From: Juglans regia
Taxonomy: Eukaryota > Streptophyta > Magnoliopsida > Fagales > Juglandaceae
DNA length: 64,000 nucleotides
NCBI RefSeq assembly: GCF_001411555.2
Contig: NC_049911.1
Location: 36,407,340 to 36,471,339 of the forward strand
Direction of reading: 5' to 3'
Shown here: piece by piece, positions 36,083 to 47,653 of the stretch
Layout: every line of letters starts with the position of its first letter
Position numbering within the stretch: position 1 is the first letter of the stretch
Translations under genes and position numbers: made by a program
The notes under the pieces: generated by a model
Told to the model about the DNA's origin: nothing
Databases searched by the model: none
What the model saw: the letters and a program-made list of their open reading frames with translations, nothing else

Positions 36083-38993
36083 ATGAAGAGCGTCTTCTTT
36101 AATGACCTCAGCTTCTCGCTCTCTCCTGTTAAATCCGATAGCCAACGCCTTCGTATAGCCGACATACTCGCAGACGAGGGCGAAGATTCTGATTTAGATT
36201 TTGGTATGGATAGGTGGCGGCGCAATGACGGGTCCACGAACCTACAGTGTTCTTCACCGCGGCGGGTTGTTGCGCGGTGGCTGGCGGCGCTGAGGCGGAT
36301 CAAGGAGACTAGGAATATCATGGTGCAGGGCCAGAAGACGGCGGAGGAGGAGGATGAGCAGCAAGTTAGAAAATTCGCTGGCGGGTCGATGCATGCAAAG
36401 CGCTCGATGAATGGTCTGGACGTGGTTGATTCCTCGCCTTTGGCTACAGAAAGTGAGGAGTCAGGTGAAAGGATTGAGTTTTTATTTTGTTCTTTTTTTT
36501 AATTATATTAGTTCGGTTTGAGATTTTGTTGACACTTAACCTGTTGGTTTTCGAGATTTCTATTCAAATCTTTTGTCCGTGGTATTTAACGATTCTAATC
36601 AAGTGTTTCTATCCACTTTAAACCAGATCGTTGACAGAATAATCCAATACCCCATAGATGTAATTTAGGATATAAAGGGCGTACATGTATTTTTATTGTT
36701 TAGGTTCCTTTTGGATAAATAAACAGTTTTATTTTATTCTTAATATAATAAACAATTCAATTTTTTTAAATTTTTAAACAATAATGATATTAAAAAATAA
36801 TATTTTAATAATATTTTATTCAACTTTTAATTTTTATCTAAAATCATCTCATTTCATTATTCAAACGGACATTAAAAAGCTTTAGTTTATGATCTTAGCT
36901 GGAACTGTATAGAAGTGGTTGATTAAAATACTCGGATATCAATGCGTGGAATTGAAAAAAACTGGAAACCGGCCCAAGGAGTATCGCCAAAATTGTATCA
37001 CCAGAAGGTATGTACATGCATGTTATCCTTCATTGGGATGTCATCGTTTCATCTGATACAATCCACTGTATATGGACAGAAACCTATTTTTTAATTAATT
37101 GACCTATTGTTGCTGGCATTTTCATAAATCTAACACATTCATGTCGGCAAGAACAAATTATTTTAGGTTGTATTTATATTTGCACGTCTTTGTAAAGTAG
37201 AACTCCTTCCACCTCACGAGCTACCATCAACCTCACGATCTACCACATTTTGCACCCATCACAATCTTTCAAAAACTCTCATTAGCATGACACCATAGTC
37301 ATTATTTCAAGAGAGCTCAATTGAGCCACATTAAAATCCAGACCCTAATCCTCCCACAGAGAACTGGAAAGTATATCTTAACCACTTTATCAAATGAAAT
37401 CTAAACTCCTCCCTCGCATCACCTTACAAAAAGGTCGTAATTTTCTAAATGATCTGCTATACTTGCAGGAAGCGGGAAGGGGACAAAAAATAAGCAATAA
37501 AGCTTGACAAACTAGATAAACAACTACCCTAAGGTTGCTATCATACGCCTTAATCCCTCTGAGTACCATTAAATAAATCAAACATATGATTTTTCTCTGG
37601 TAATACTACCTATTTAGTGGCAATAACAATCTCCATATGACTAAAATGCTTTGGGATGTTATGAAAGGCCCGGTGGACCGTGTCTGATTTTTCTTCCCTT
37701 TTCTCTCTCACAGTTATTTTTTTCTATTGCTATATGTGATTTAAAGCTTCTAATGTTTCCAGTATATCCAGGGCGTTGCAGAAAAGATGCTTCTTTCAAC
37801 TTGGGAGTTGGGTGTAGTTTGCTCTATCTCATTGCAGCGAGTAAAAATGAACTTACGAAGATGGTGGAGCTTCGAAAGCAAGTGGAAACGCTTCTTCATA
37901 ATGTCAAAGAAGAATTGAAAAGGAAGGATGCAGAGTTCAAGGCATTCGAATCAAATTTCACTGTTGCCTATTCCAACAGTGATGTACTAGAAGGTCCAAA
38001 CTCTAACAGCAGGGTTTCATGGCAGTCGCAAACCACATCACATGTTTTACCAATTTCGGAAACAATTTTGATGCATGATCAGCCTTTGAAATGTAATTCA
38101 CCTCAACAAGAGGAGTACCTAGAAGGGATGGACGGACTTGAAGCAGAACTTGAAGCTGAGTTGGAGCGCTTGCAGATCCACTTGGAGAGAGAAAACTCGT
38201 TAAAGCATACACAGCAGCAAAAAACAAAGGTGAGTGGAGATTGTGGAAACCATCATATAAAGTTATAAACAAATTTTAATGTCAATTACAGATGATCATC
38301 AACTTCATAGTCTTCCTTTCTTCCTCGTTCTGCTTGTATTTTGCAAGTGGATTTCTTCGTTCTGCTCTGATATTACAAATAGGCTGCAAATACCCACACT
38401 AGAAGTAATACAAATCTGATGTGGGAAAAAGTTCTTTTGCAACCTTAATTCATCAACTTTGTATATGTTAATGGCCATTTAGAAATGCCATTCGGTTCAT
38501 ACATAATTCAAGACCAATAAGAAAAAAGGGCCCCTTATTTTTCGGTTAGAAATTTTTGCCGAGGTCCCAACATTGTGGTGCCCCCGCCTTTATTTTTCTT
38601 CTGAATAGTCTTTAGTATGGTGTTCTATACCAATTTTTTCGATTCATTCTCTGAATATTTGTAAACTAAGAACCGCAGGTGACCGTTAAGGACATTGCAT
38701 CTGACAGAAGCCCCTGTTTGAGTTTTGGCGAAGTGATTGACACTCAAAATTCCGGTACCAAAGTGCATTTTGGTGTTCAACCCACTGAACTTGAGAGCAG
38801 GTTGCATGAACTACTGGAAGCAAGACAGCAAGAACGGATAAAAGAACTAGAAGCTGCTCTGGAATGTGCCATGCACAAGCTTCGAGAGAAAGAAACAGAG
38901 GTTTCTTGGTGGAAAGGCACTGCAAGATTTATTTCCCAGCATGTTCCAGGGCCCTCGAGATTCGGTTCCCAACATGATTCAGAAACCTCTTAG
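36083..38993 (+). CDS. POLAR-like protein, copy A
   Basis: Exons 36083-36464, 37763-38229 and 38679-38993 join to 387 residues with GT-AG introns. The start MKSVFFNDLSFSLSP and the block RCRKDASFNLGVGCSLLYLI in exon 2 mark the POLAR family, a plant scaffold that becomes polarised in stomatal-lineage cells and brings BIN2-type GSK3 kinases to the BASL domain. Exon 2 continues with a coiled coil (ELTKMVELRKQVETLL) and a second acidic one (GLEAELEAELERLQ). Exon 3 adds another helix-rich segment (RIKELEAALECAMHKLREKE) and an end with SWWKG. The second intron is short and the first (1.3 kb) contains a MITE. Copy B differs by V4L, S10I and Q93R only. The duplicate may be an allele rather than a second gene. 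Confidence 0.85.
36711..36872. mobile_element. MITE in first intron of POLAR-like copy A
   Basis: ttttggataaataaacagtt on the left and tcatttcattattcaaacgg on the right flank an AT-rich core with aataatattttaataatatt. It matches the MITE family in the flanks. The copy B counterpart is about 48,276-48,440 and carries small indels. Confidence 0.5.
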
Positions 38994-40287
38994 GCTCTTA
39001 GCTATGGACATATGCATCAAATTGTAAACAATAGTTTTTTGAGCGAGATTTTGATCAATCCACCATGCATGTGTAACTGGGCTTGGTGTTTAATGGTGAG
39101 TTACCTTTTCTATTTGGTTTTTTGTGTGGGACATAGTTTGCGGATTGTAAATGGGAAAAATAATAGTCCATAGATTCAAGAAATACAACGGTGGGATTCA
39201 AGAAATTGAAGATCACTACTTTCTACCTCTTGGCCATTCTTTTTCTTGAATGATTTGTTTCCTCCACCTTGAAATATCTGGCGTCCCACCCCGAATCCAA
39301 AATTTACTACATATTGTTGTCGGAATTTGTGTTCTGATCACGACCCCATTAGGTATGTAGTATGTGTAACTTTTTAAAATCATCTTACATTAATCCTCTG
39401 TTGGTCAGTTCAGATGAGAATTATAATTTCGGGCCGAAGTTGAGTATGGAGAACGACTACTAGTTTTTCCCGACGTTATGTTTGGATAGTGAGATAATAT
39501 CAGATGATATGTGAATAGTAATAAAAAAATAATGATAAAATATTAAATATCAAACATAGCTTAATTGGAGGTAGCGAGGAATGGGAAAGAAAATTAATAT
39601 ATTTTTGGTTCCTATCTGTTTTTCACGGTTACCATGTTTGTTTGTTTATTTTTTCCTCCTTGTGGTTGGAACTACAGCAAAGAGTCACGAGAGTGAAGAA
39701 TAAGGTCCGGTTTCACATATGGTGGTTTGGATCCTTTTATTTCATCTCAACATTTGAATTAATAAATATAAATATTTTTTAATTTTTAATTTAATTTTTT
39801 ATCTAATTATTACAATTTTTTAAAGTTTCTAAATAAAATATAAAATATAATTTAAATATTTCAAATTCTAAAATAAAATTAATATTTTAACTTTATAATA
39901 TTTTTATTCAATTATTTTTTTCTCATTTTTTAAAATCTTATAAAATATTTTAACTCAAATTATTTCACAACTATTTAAATTATCTCATAATTATTTACAA
40001 ATTCTTTTATCACATTTTATCTCCTCTGAAATGAAATGATATCAAAGAAAAGTAAGGATAGTGCAAGAAACAATGAAATTTTTTAATCTAAATACTTTCT
40101 ATAATTACGAGAGATAAACAATTGAGTGGAAATCACGAAGCAATTTATGAAGAAAGTAAAAATCCTTTGTTTCTATGAAAAGTCAACAAAGTTTTGAGGG
40201 TATCTTTGCAGGAAATTTTGAATAAGAAGGATTTTGTTGGGCCCGTAAACCTGAAAAAAACATTTGCAGACGGCCGCCGGACCAAAC
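38994..40287. other. Spacer between POLAR-like gene and next promoter (copy A)
   Basis: This contains the POLAR-like 3' UTR region, an AT-rich foldback-like stretch (39,726-40,045, starting tttggatccttttatttcat and ending with tttatctcctctgaaatgaa) and about 200 bp of mixed sequence up to the LTR. In copy B the same sequence leads into the chorismate mutase promoter. Confidence 0.5.
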
Positions 40288-40856
40288 TGTTATAGTCCAG
40301 CTCGGGAAGGATTAGAAAGCGCAGCCAGAGGAGACGAAGGTGGACGAAGCAACATAGGTTGTCGGGCAGAACTGAGGTGTCGAAGTGAAGTCTTGAAGAA
40401 TGAAGTTAAGGCTGATGCGGTGCCGTTTAATGACCAGCCATACGGTGCCGTTCTAATAAGGATAAAGCTGGGCATTTACTTTATGTTTCTTTAATTTCTG
40501 TTGTAATAAAACGTGGTCCACGTCTCTTTTAATTTACAAGTTCTAGAAGTAGTTTGTTAAGGGTCAAGTATGTCTTTACACCAAATTCTGTTAGGATGAT
40601 GGCTGTAAAGGGATGCAAGGACAGAGTAGTGGGTATTCGGACAAAACTTGGAGCAGTATTGTAGTGTTTCTTTGGAGGAATTGGGACCTCGAATTCCCAA
40701 GGCGTGACCATTTTCTATCACCTTCATCTTCCTTATTTCATTTCCTCATTTTTACAAACACTTCATACGCAATTCTGCCATACAACCCCAACGATTACAA
40801 CTCATTATTTCCCCATCCTCATTTACATCATACTAATCCTCAACAGCACCCTAACA
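40288..40856 (+). mobile_element. Copia-type LTR, contig broken at primer site
   Basis: The 569-bp stretch starts TGTTATAG and ends CCCTAACA, a TGTTA/TAACA terminal pair usual for LTRs. Right after it, aattggtac begins what looks like the initiator-Met tRNA primer site (TGGTAtCAGAGC) but the sequence turns to N after eight or nine bases. So this is a 5' LTR whose internal region is lost in the gap. The insertion point is defined exactly by copy B, which has no LTR between caaac and ccata; caaac (40,283-40,287) would be the target duplication. Confidence 0.7.
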
Positions 40857-40865
40857 AATTGGTAC

Positions 40866-40965
40866 NNNNNNNNNNNNNNNNNNNNNNNNNNNNNNNNNNN
40901 NNNNNNNNNNNNNNNNNNNNNNNNNNNNNNNNNNNNNNNNNNNNNNNNNNNNNNNNNNNNNNNNN
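40866..40965. other. Assembly gap (100 N)
   Basis: Exactly 100 N, the conventional placeholder for a gap of unknown size. The left contig ends in a retrotransposon; the right contig starts inside an A-rich run equivalent to about 29,459. Confidence 0.99.
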
Positions 40966-43581
40966 AAAAAAAATCAAAATATCATTAAAAAATATTTTGA
41001 ATGCAGAATAATATGTGCATCTTAAAAAAATGTGCATCTTAAAATTAGTTGAAATATTATTTTTGAAAATTCGATACCAATAAAAAAAATTAAAAAGAAT
41101 GTAGAACCAGCATTTGTTGTAATTGGTCAGATTAAATACAACTATTATGGGTATAAGAAATCACGTAAAATAAATTTATAAATTGATATGATTTTATATG
41201 ATATGTTAGATCTATTTTATAATAAAATATATTTATAATCTAACATATTATATCAAATTATATCCGTTTATGAATTTAAATTCTCTTTATAACTCCAAGT
41301 GCATTATTTTAGTTTAAACAAATTTTATTCATCTTTCCACACACCATACTTTTTTATTTATTAATATTACTAAAATGTTTGGTATATGAATAATAAGTAG
41401 AATAATTCAATAAGAAGAATAAAATTTAAAAAAATATATAATATGTGATGTATGAATGATAAGTAGCAAAGCTCTTTAATTTATAATATCATATTTAATA
41501 TGAAAATGTTTCAAAATATATTCAATCATGAATATAAATTTATTTAATAATGAATCATAACAGTTTTCTTTGAAAAAAAAAATTCTTTTTATAGTTAAAA
41601 TTTTTATTTAAATAAAATAATCGAAAAAAATTAAAAATGGAGGTGAAAAAGGTCCAAGAAGCCCTCACTTTATTGATGGGGGATATTTTGATCCCTTTGT
41701 TGACCAATCAAGGCCGCACTGAGACTGAGATTGAGAACACCAACTGAAAACTCTCTAACCCCACTGACCAGTTAGTGTGCAATGAGGACTGGCCTGCAAG
41801 CTACTCGTCATCAATGCAGGACGAGATAGAAGTCAACAACTTGTATTTGAGAATAAGAAATTTGACGCTTAAATTATGAAATTAGATATTAATGACATGA
41901 ATACAATGTAACGACATTATTTTTAAAGTCTTCATAATGAAATTTACGAGGTTTTAAAGAATAAATTTACAATTATATCCACATGTGATAACCCATCAAC
42001 ACCTTTCGTCCAACTTATGTCGATGTTGTAATTAACATTAATAGATATTTAACGCAAAGTTTTGAATATTATTTCGATTGAAATATTAGAACGAAATATT
42101 TTGATATTAATACTATTTTGGAATATTTTATATATGAATAATAAATTATATATATATAAAAAAACTATATTCCAAAATTTAATTATAAAAACTATAAATT
42201 ATTATTATGTATATTATTAAAATTAAAAGGAAAGTCCCCAAAGGCCTCACCCCTTGTGTTTCATAGATTCCTATAAGATCTTGCAGGCGTGTGTGGATGC
42301 AGTATTATCTACTCTATTAAAACTTGTTTATTTTTTCGATTAATTTAAAAAAATAATGATGTATATAAAAATTTTTGTGCATGCTTTGGTATGAAAGGAC
42401 TCAACACAAGCTTTTTATCAAGTTTGACGATATGAGCTATTTAAAAGGTTTGACGGTCTAATATGAGGTTATGGAAAAAATCGAAAAGCCCTTCATTTCG
42501 AGTCCAACTTTACATAAAAATCCTTGTCAGTAACTTTAATTACAAAATTGCCATGCCATTGGGTTTTACATACCGAACCGGAATTTGCATGCTAGACGAA
42601 ACATCTGAATCCAACCAGTATTGACCGAACGCATCGAAATGGCTGGTGTTTGACCTGGTATGAAACGTAGACCTCCCCCGTGCCGAAACTGTTCCGGCAC
42701 TGTAAATTCCGACCGTTATGGTACGATATTTAAAACTCTGGTTTTAACTTTAACATACACTTTGTCTAATTAAGTGCCTGCTCTACCACGTGCGATATAA
42801 ATACATGTGGTTGGACAACAATTATGTGACCATATGTGGTTTAGTTTTGTGATTGAGTATTGTTTTTATTTTTGGTGATGTGTTTAAATGTTATGAACAA
42901 AATGTAACATTTTGTGATTACCCATAGTTTAGTATGAGTTTTTGTTGAAAATATAAGACCAGACATATGCTGATTTTGTGATTGCCCATAGTTCAATCTC
43001 TATCGATTGTCTTTGTTTTTTATTTTTGGTGATACACAGTGTTTTAATTACATGTCGTGGATTGTAACACTATTGCTGCATCCGAGTGGATTTGCTATTC
43101 ATGAAAGCTTGGACTTGTTTCATGCATCTGCTATTCTATTAAGAAAAATGCTACTTGCAAGCGCATGGTGTAAGCGGCTTGCAACCACACCAATGTTTTC
43201 ATTTTTCCTTCTCTCTTAATTTCATTTTTTCTCTCTTTATAAAGTTTCAGTTGTAATCCCTCCCTTTCCTCGCCTCCAATCGATCGATCGATCGATCCAT
43301 CTCCTTTCTCCTTCAACCGACCTCTCCCTCTCTCTCTCTCTCCATTTCCTTTCTCTCTCCCTCCTCGTATAAGTAGATAGCCACCATTCTAAACAAACTT
43401 CAATTACTATTTTTCTTTCTTCTTTTTTGGTATTTCTTTGTTTGCATTTGCGCAGATAGTAACTAAAAGACTGGATTAAGGAAACAATCCCTCTCTAGTC
43501 TCTCCCTATGGATCCTTACCAGTCAACTGTGATGCAGCTTGCGGATTATAGTGTGCGATTCAGATCCCTCGTTGACCAATA

Positions 43582-43889
43582 ATGTCGAGCCATGGCAAGG
43601 GAGGCAAAGAGCTTGGAAAAGGTCTAAGCGACACCGCAATGTCCTGCGCGACAACATCCAGGACATCACCAAGCCTGCAATTCGGCGCTTGGCCCGCAGA
43701 GGAGGCGTAAAGCACATAAGCGGCCTCATCTACGAGGAGACTCGTGGAGTACTCAAAATTTTCATGGAGAACGTGATTAGAGACGCTGTTACCTACACAG
43801 AGCACGCTCGTCGCAAGACTGTGACTACTATGGACGTGGTCTACGCGCTTAAGAGGCAGGGCTGGACTTTGCACGGGTTTGGTGGTTAG
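43582..43889 (+). pseudogene. Histone H4 pseudogene, copy B
   Basis: A four-base deletion (ggag, after gcttggaaaaggt) shifts the frame at codon 14, so the ATG at 43,582 does not reach the globular part. From the deletion on, the H4 frame is open to the normal FGG end. It shares G2S, R3H, K20N, R45H, L62M, A83T, R95W and Y98H with copy A but keeps P32, R77, M84 and G99, and adds G9E and G28D. The shared changes predate the split of the copies. Confidence 0.85.
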
Positions 43890-44265
43890 GGTTTGAGGTT
43901 CAAGTCTTGCTGTAAGAATGGAAAATTTATAGGTTTTTGTGGTCGATTTGGTAGTTAGAATCTTGTTGCTTAACTCCCTTGCAAAACGAAGTATTGTACC
44001 ATTATAGATAGTTCTGGAATCGATCTTGTAGTGCATTGAGTGGTTTATTGGGTTTGTGATAACGATTTGAAAATTACGCAAAACATTACCTTTTTCGAAA
44101 CTATTTTGTGGAAAAAAAAAAAAACCTAGAAGTCAGGATTTTGTTTTACTTTCTAACATTTTGGTATTTAGCATCGGATTTAAGGGAGTGAATGCAAACT
44201 CAAGGTCTCACTCCTTAGTCACCTCTAACCTCTCCCCCGGCCCCCTCCTTTTCGTCTCGATCGAA

Positions 44266-44871
44266 ATGGCTGCTACAGTTACGTCAGTCTTAAAGGTCTT
44301 GTCAATGGCCGACTCATCTTGCGTAACCACCTTTCCCTCACTCTTTACCACCACCACAAAAAAACCATATCAGATTCTCTCTATACCCTCCAAACCTATC
44401 AAGCTCGACCTCTCGTGCTCTCACTCTTCACTTTTTTCCCCATGTCTCTCCCTCAAAACAAGACCCAATCTTCCTCCATAGCTACCTTTGTAGTCCGTAC
44501 CTCAGACTGAGCTCAACAAGAAGAAGAAAGCAACACCATCGCCATTGACACCGAGGACCGTGTTTTGGGTTGGGAAGCTGAGGGAGAGGATTCGGTCATT
44601 GAGGGCGTCGAAGCGAAGGCAAAGAGTAGTGATGATGGGGTTTTTAAGGAGATAGAATAACAGGAAGACTAGTTTGTATAACCTCCAGAAGAAGCAAAAG
44701 TTTTTGTTGCAAAATTTACCTTGTGATGTTGATAATCAGAAATTGGCTATGCTTTTCGAGCAGGCCGGGACGATGGAGATTGTCGAAGTTATTTACAATA
44801 GGGAGACTGACCAAAGTCGTGGGTTTGGGTTTGTGACGTTGACCATTGTTGAAGAAGCTGAAAAGAGAGAG
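44266..44871 (+). pseudogene. cp31-type RNA-binding protein fragment, copy B
   Basis: The same first-exon fragment as in copy A, with the same early stop after NLPP and the same break between leader and acidic linker. The RRM part ([14 protein letters not shown] end) has DQSRGFGF, without the TAG seen in copy A, so that stop arose later in A or was lost here. It ends at the same family intron position. Confidence 0.8.
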
Positions 44872-46731
44872 GTCTTGTTTATTTTTATTTTTTTTACTTT
44901 TACTTTTTTGCTTTTTATTTTATTTTTTAATTCCACGTAAGATCCCGATTACCTGCCGCTTGCACATCCCGCTTGTATCCAATAGAACTGTTCTATTAAT
45001 GGAAAGGTAGTGAAAGCCACTAGATGAAATTTAAGCACTTTTTTTCTTGACAAATACCCAATTACCACACTAGTTCAAAATAACTGGATTTTGTCAGGCA
45101 AGGAAATGAAATCTTATTATTGGTATAATAATAAAATATGATAACAAATAAATTAGAAACAAATAATATTATTAAATTAATAATAATTTATTATTATTTT
45201 GATTAATATATGAATAATTCAATATGAATTTTGAGTGGGATAACCAAATGTAAAATCATTTGATATTATCCAAATTATGACTTTGTATTTACATAATCCA
45301 ATAAGAATGCTATGCTCTTGATTCTATTCTAGATGTGTCTTCAAATAAAAGATTATTGTCCACTATACACTATAACACCATAACATTAAGCTAACACCAT
45401 TAGCTCAACATTCAACTAAGAGCACTAGTCATTGCCAAATTCAAATTTTGACTAGAATTTCAAGTTTTAGCTATAGCTTTAAATTTTGGTTAGGTGAATC
45501 TATATTAAACTAGTCATCTTAAAGTCAAAATAATAATATAATATTATATATTTTAATAATATTTTATAATTTTTTTATTTTATAAATACACTTCATATAT
45601 TAATTAATAATTAAATTTTTACTTAAAATTATTATTTCCTAACTATTTTATTCTTAAATCTAATTATCCAACAAACACATACAAACCAAACTTTATTTCA
45701 GCTTAAAATATAAATAAAAACAATAACCCCAATTCTCAAACCTATTGAGAAATATATAAATAAAAAAATAAGGAGAAAATGAAAATAAAAAAAAAAAAAA
45801 GAAGAAAAATGCACAGAATGCACATAAGTGGAAAACATTTACTGCGAGGGAGAAAAGAGTGAGGGAAAGAGAGAGGGATGATTGGTGGAAAATATTAAAA
45901 TAATTGTTTGATCTGTGAATAGTCACTCTGCAAATATGACTAGCCCCTTAATTTACTGCAGCTCATATATTGAGCTTTAATAATTTGGCTAGTTTAATAT
46001 AGATGATTTTTCTTATACGTAGCCAAAATATAAAGATATATTGATATTTGATTAGTCCAATATCAATGTTCTAACACTGTTAACTTAGATTATCGATATG
46101 AAAAGGAAAAAAATCATCGCGAAAATGTAATAAGTGCAATTCAATGATTCAATAACTACAAAGTTGGCGGTCAGAATCATTACTCTCCGTTTTGTTGTTT
46201 GTTCACCAATTCAAACGAGTATTACAAATAGAAAGAAAGAGGGAGTTGGAGAAAAAAATAAAATTATTTTTTAATTTTTGTTGCCGATAAATCATTATTG
46301 GCGTCGGCATTTATGATAGGTTTACTACTTTTTTTTAGTTAATAATCAAAGAAATAACTATTAGTTAAGTTGTATATATATTTTTTATTTTTAATAATTA
46401 AGGATGTTAAAAAAATATTTTAAAAAAATAAAAAATAAAAAATTTAAATACACTATAGAATAATAAAATAAGAGAGAATAACCATATCATTACCCTCTGT
46501 TTTGGGACAAATGTTTGGAATTCCCAAGGGAATTTCTCATTCTGGATGCATCCTAATTTTTCAATGCAAAAGATATGAAAAATGCTTTTTAGCTTCCTTA
46601 AAATTATTGTTCGAATATTTTATTTTTTTTAATTTTTGAATTTTATACTTAATTATTAAATAAGTGTGAAGTTATATAATTTTTTTAATAATTAAGAATA
46701 TTAAAAAATTAGAACAATAAATTTACGACTA

Positions 46732-46930
46732 GTTTGGATTCAAAGATAATATAAAATAATTTTAGATGAAAAATGAATATTAAAAAATATATTATTATAA
46801 TATTATTTTTTAATATTATTATATTAAAATTTAAAAAATTTGAATTGAAATTTGAAAATTTTAAATTATTTATTATATTTTATATAAAAATTTTAAAAAA
46901 TTATAACGATGAAAATTTTCGAATCCAAAC
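46732..46930. mobile_element. MITE with perfect 10-bp TIR (copy B)
   Basis: gtttggattc / gaatccaaac ends, 199 bp, the same length as the copy A element at 35,161. Its neighbour, the caagtttagg-type MITE, follows at 46,940-47,165. Confidence 0.7.
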
Positions 46931-47653
46931 GAAGGCAAGACAAGTTTAGGAGTGGGATGAAACATAAAATTCTCATATCATATCATATCATCTCATCATT
47001 ACACATTTTTTAAATTTTTATATAAAATAAAATAAACAATTCAATTTTTTCAAATTTCAATTCATATTTTTTAAATCTCAAAATAATAATATTATTAAAA
47101 CATAATATTTAAACTCTCAAATAAAATACAAAATTCTCATCATACTCCAAACCTACCCTTAAACTAACGATCTAGTAAATGATCGGCGGGCCGTCCATTG
47201 GTGAAAAATGCTACTTAGCCCAGAGAGAGAGAGAAATGGTGCCGACTCCAAGGGTCGCAAAAGCTCTCTCTCTCCCCATAAAATTTTGGTTATATTTGAA
47301 TATTGAAGTGAGTTGAGTTGAGATAATAAAATATTGTTAGAATATTATTTTTTAATATTATTATTATTTTAAAAATTAAAAAAATTAAATTATTTATTAT
47401 ATTTTATATTAAAATTTTAAAAAATTATAATAATGAGTTGAGATGAGTTAACTAAATGAACATTTTCCCTCCAATTTCTAATTTCTGTCGGCTATTCAAA
47501 ACGCGCCCACTCTCTCTCTCACCCCCCCCGCTCTCTCTCGCTCTCTCTCCCAACTGCGGCAGCAGTCACTTCTCCCTCTCTCATCGCAATTAATTCCCAG
47601 TCTGTCCCGCCTCACCCTCTGCAACGCGGAGTAACACCGATCCCTATCCCGAG

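Larger units (their letters stand above)
29459..40287 (+). repeat. Duplicated segment, copy A
   Basis: This 10.8-kb block recurs at 40,966-51,857 in the same orientation and order, with the same genes, pseudogenes and MITEs, differing by scattered substitutions and small indels. Differences are visible at a few per hundred bases around the H4/cp31 pseudogenes and almost absent in POLAR exons 2 and 3. The right boundary is exact: after accaaac copy A continues with TGTTATAG (an LTR) while copy B continues with ccataaaagg. See the findings for the haplotype interpretation. Confidence 0.95.

Noticed and set aside
37390..37581. 63-codon minus-strand ORF in the POLAR-like first intron (again at 48,958)
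   Set aside because: It is intronic, antisense and without homology; identity between copies reflects the duplication.
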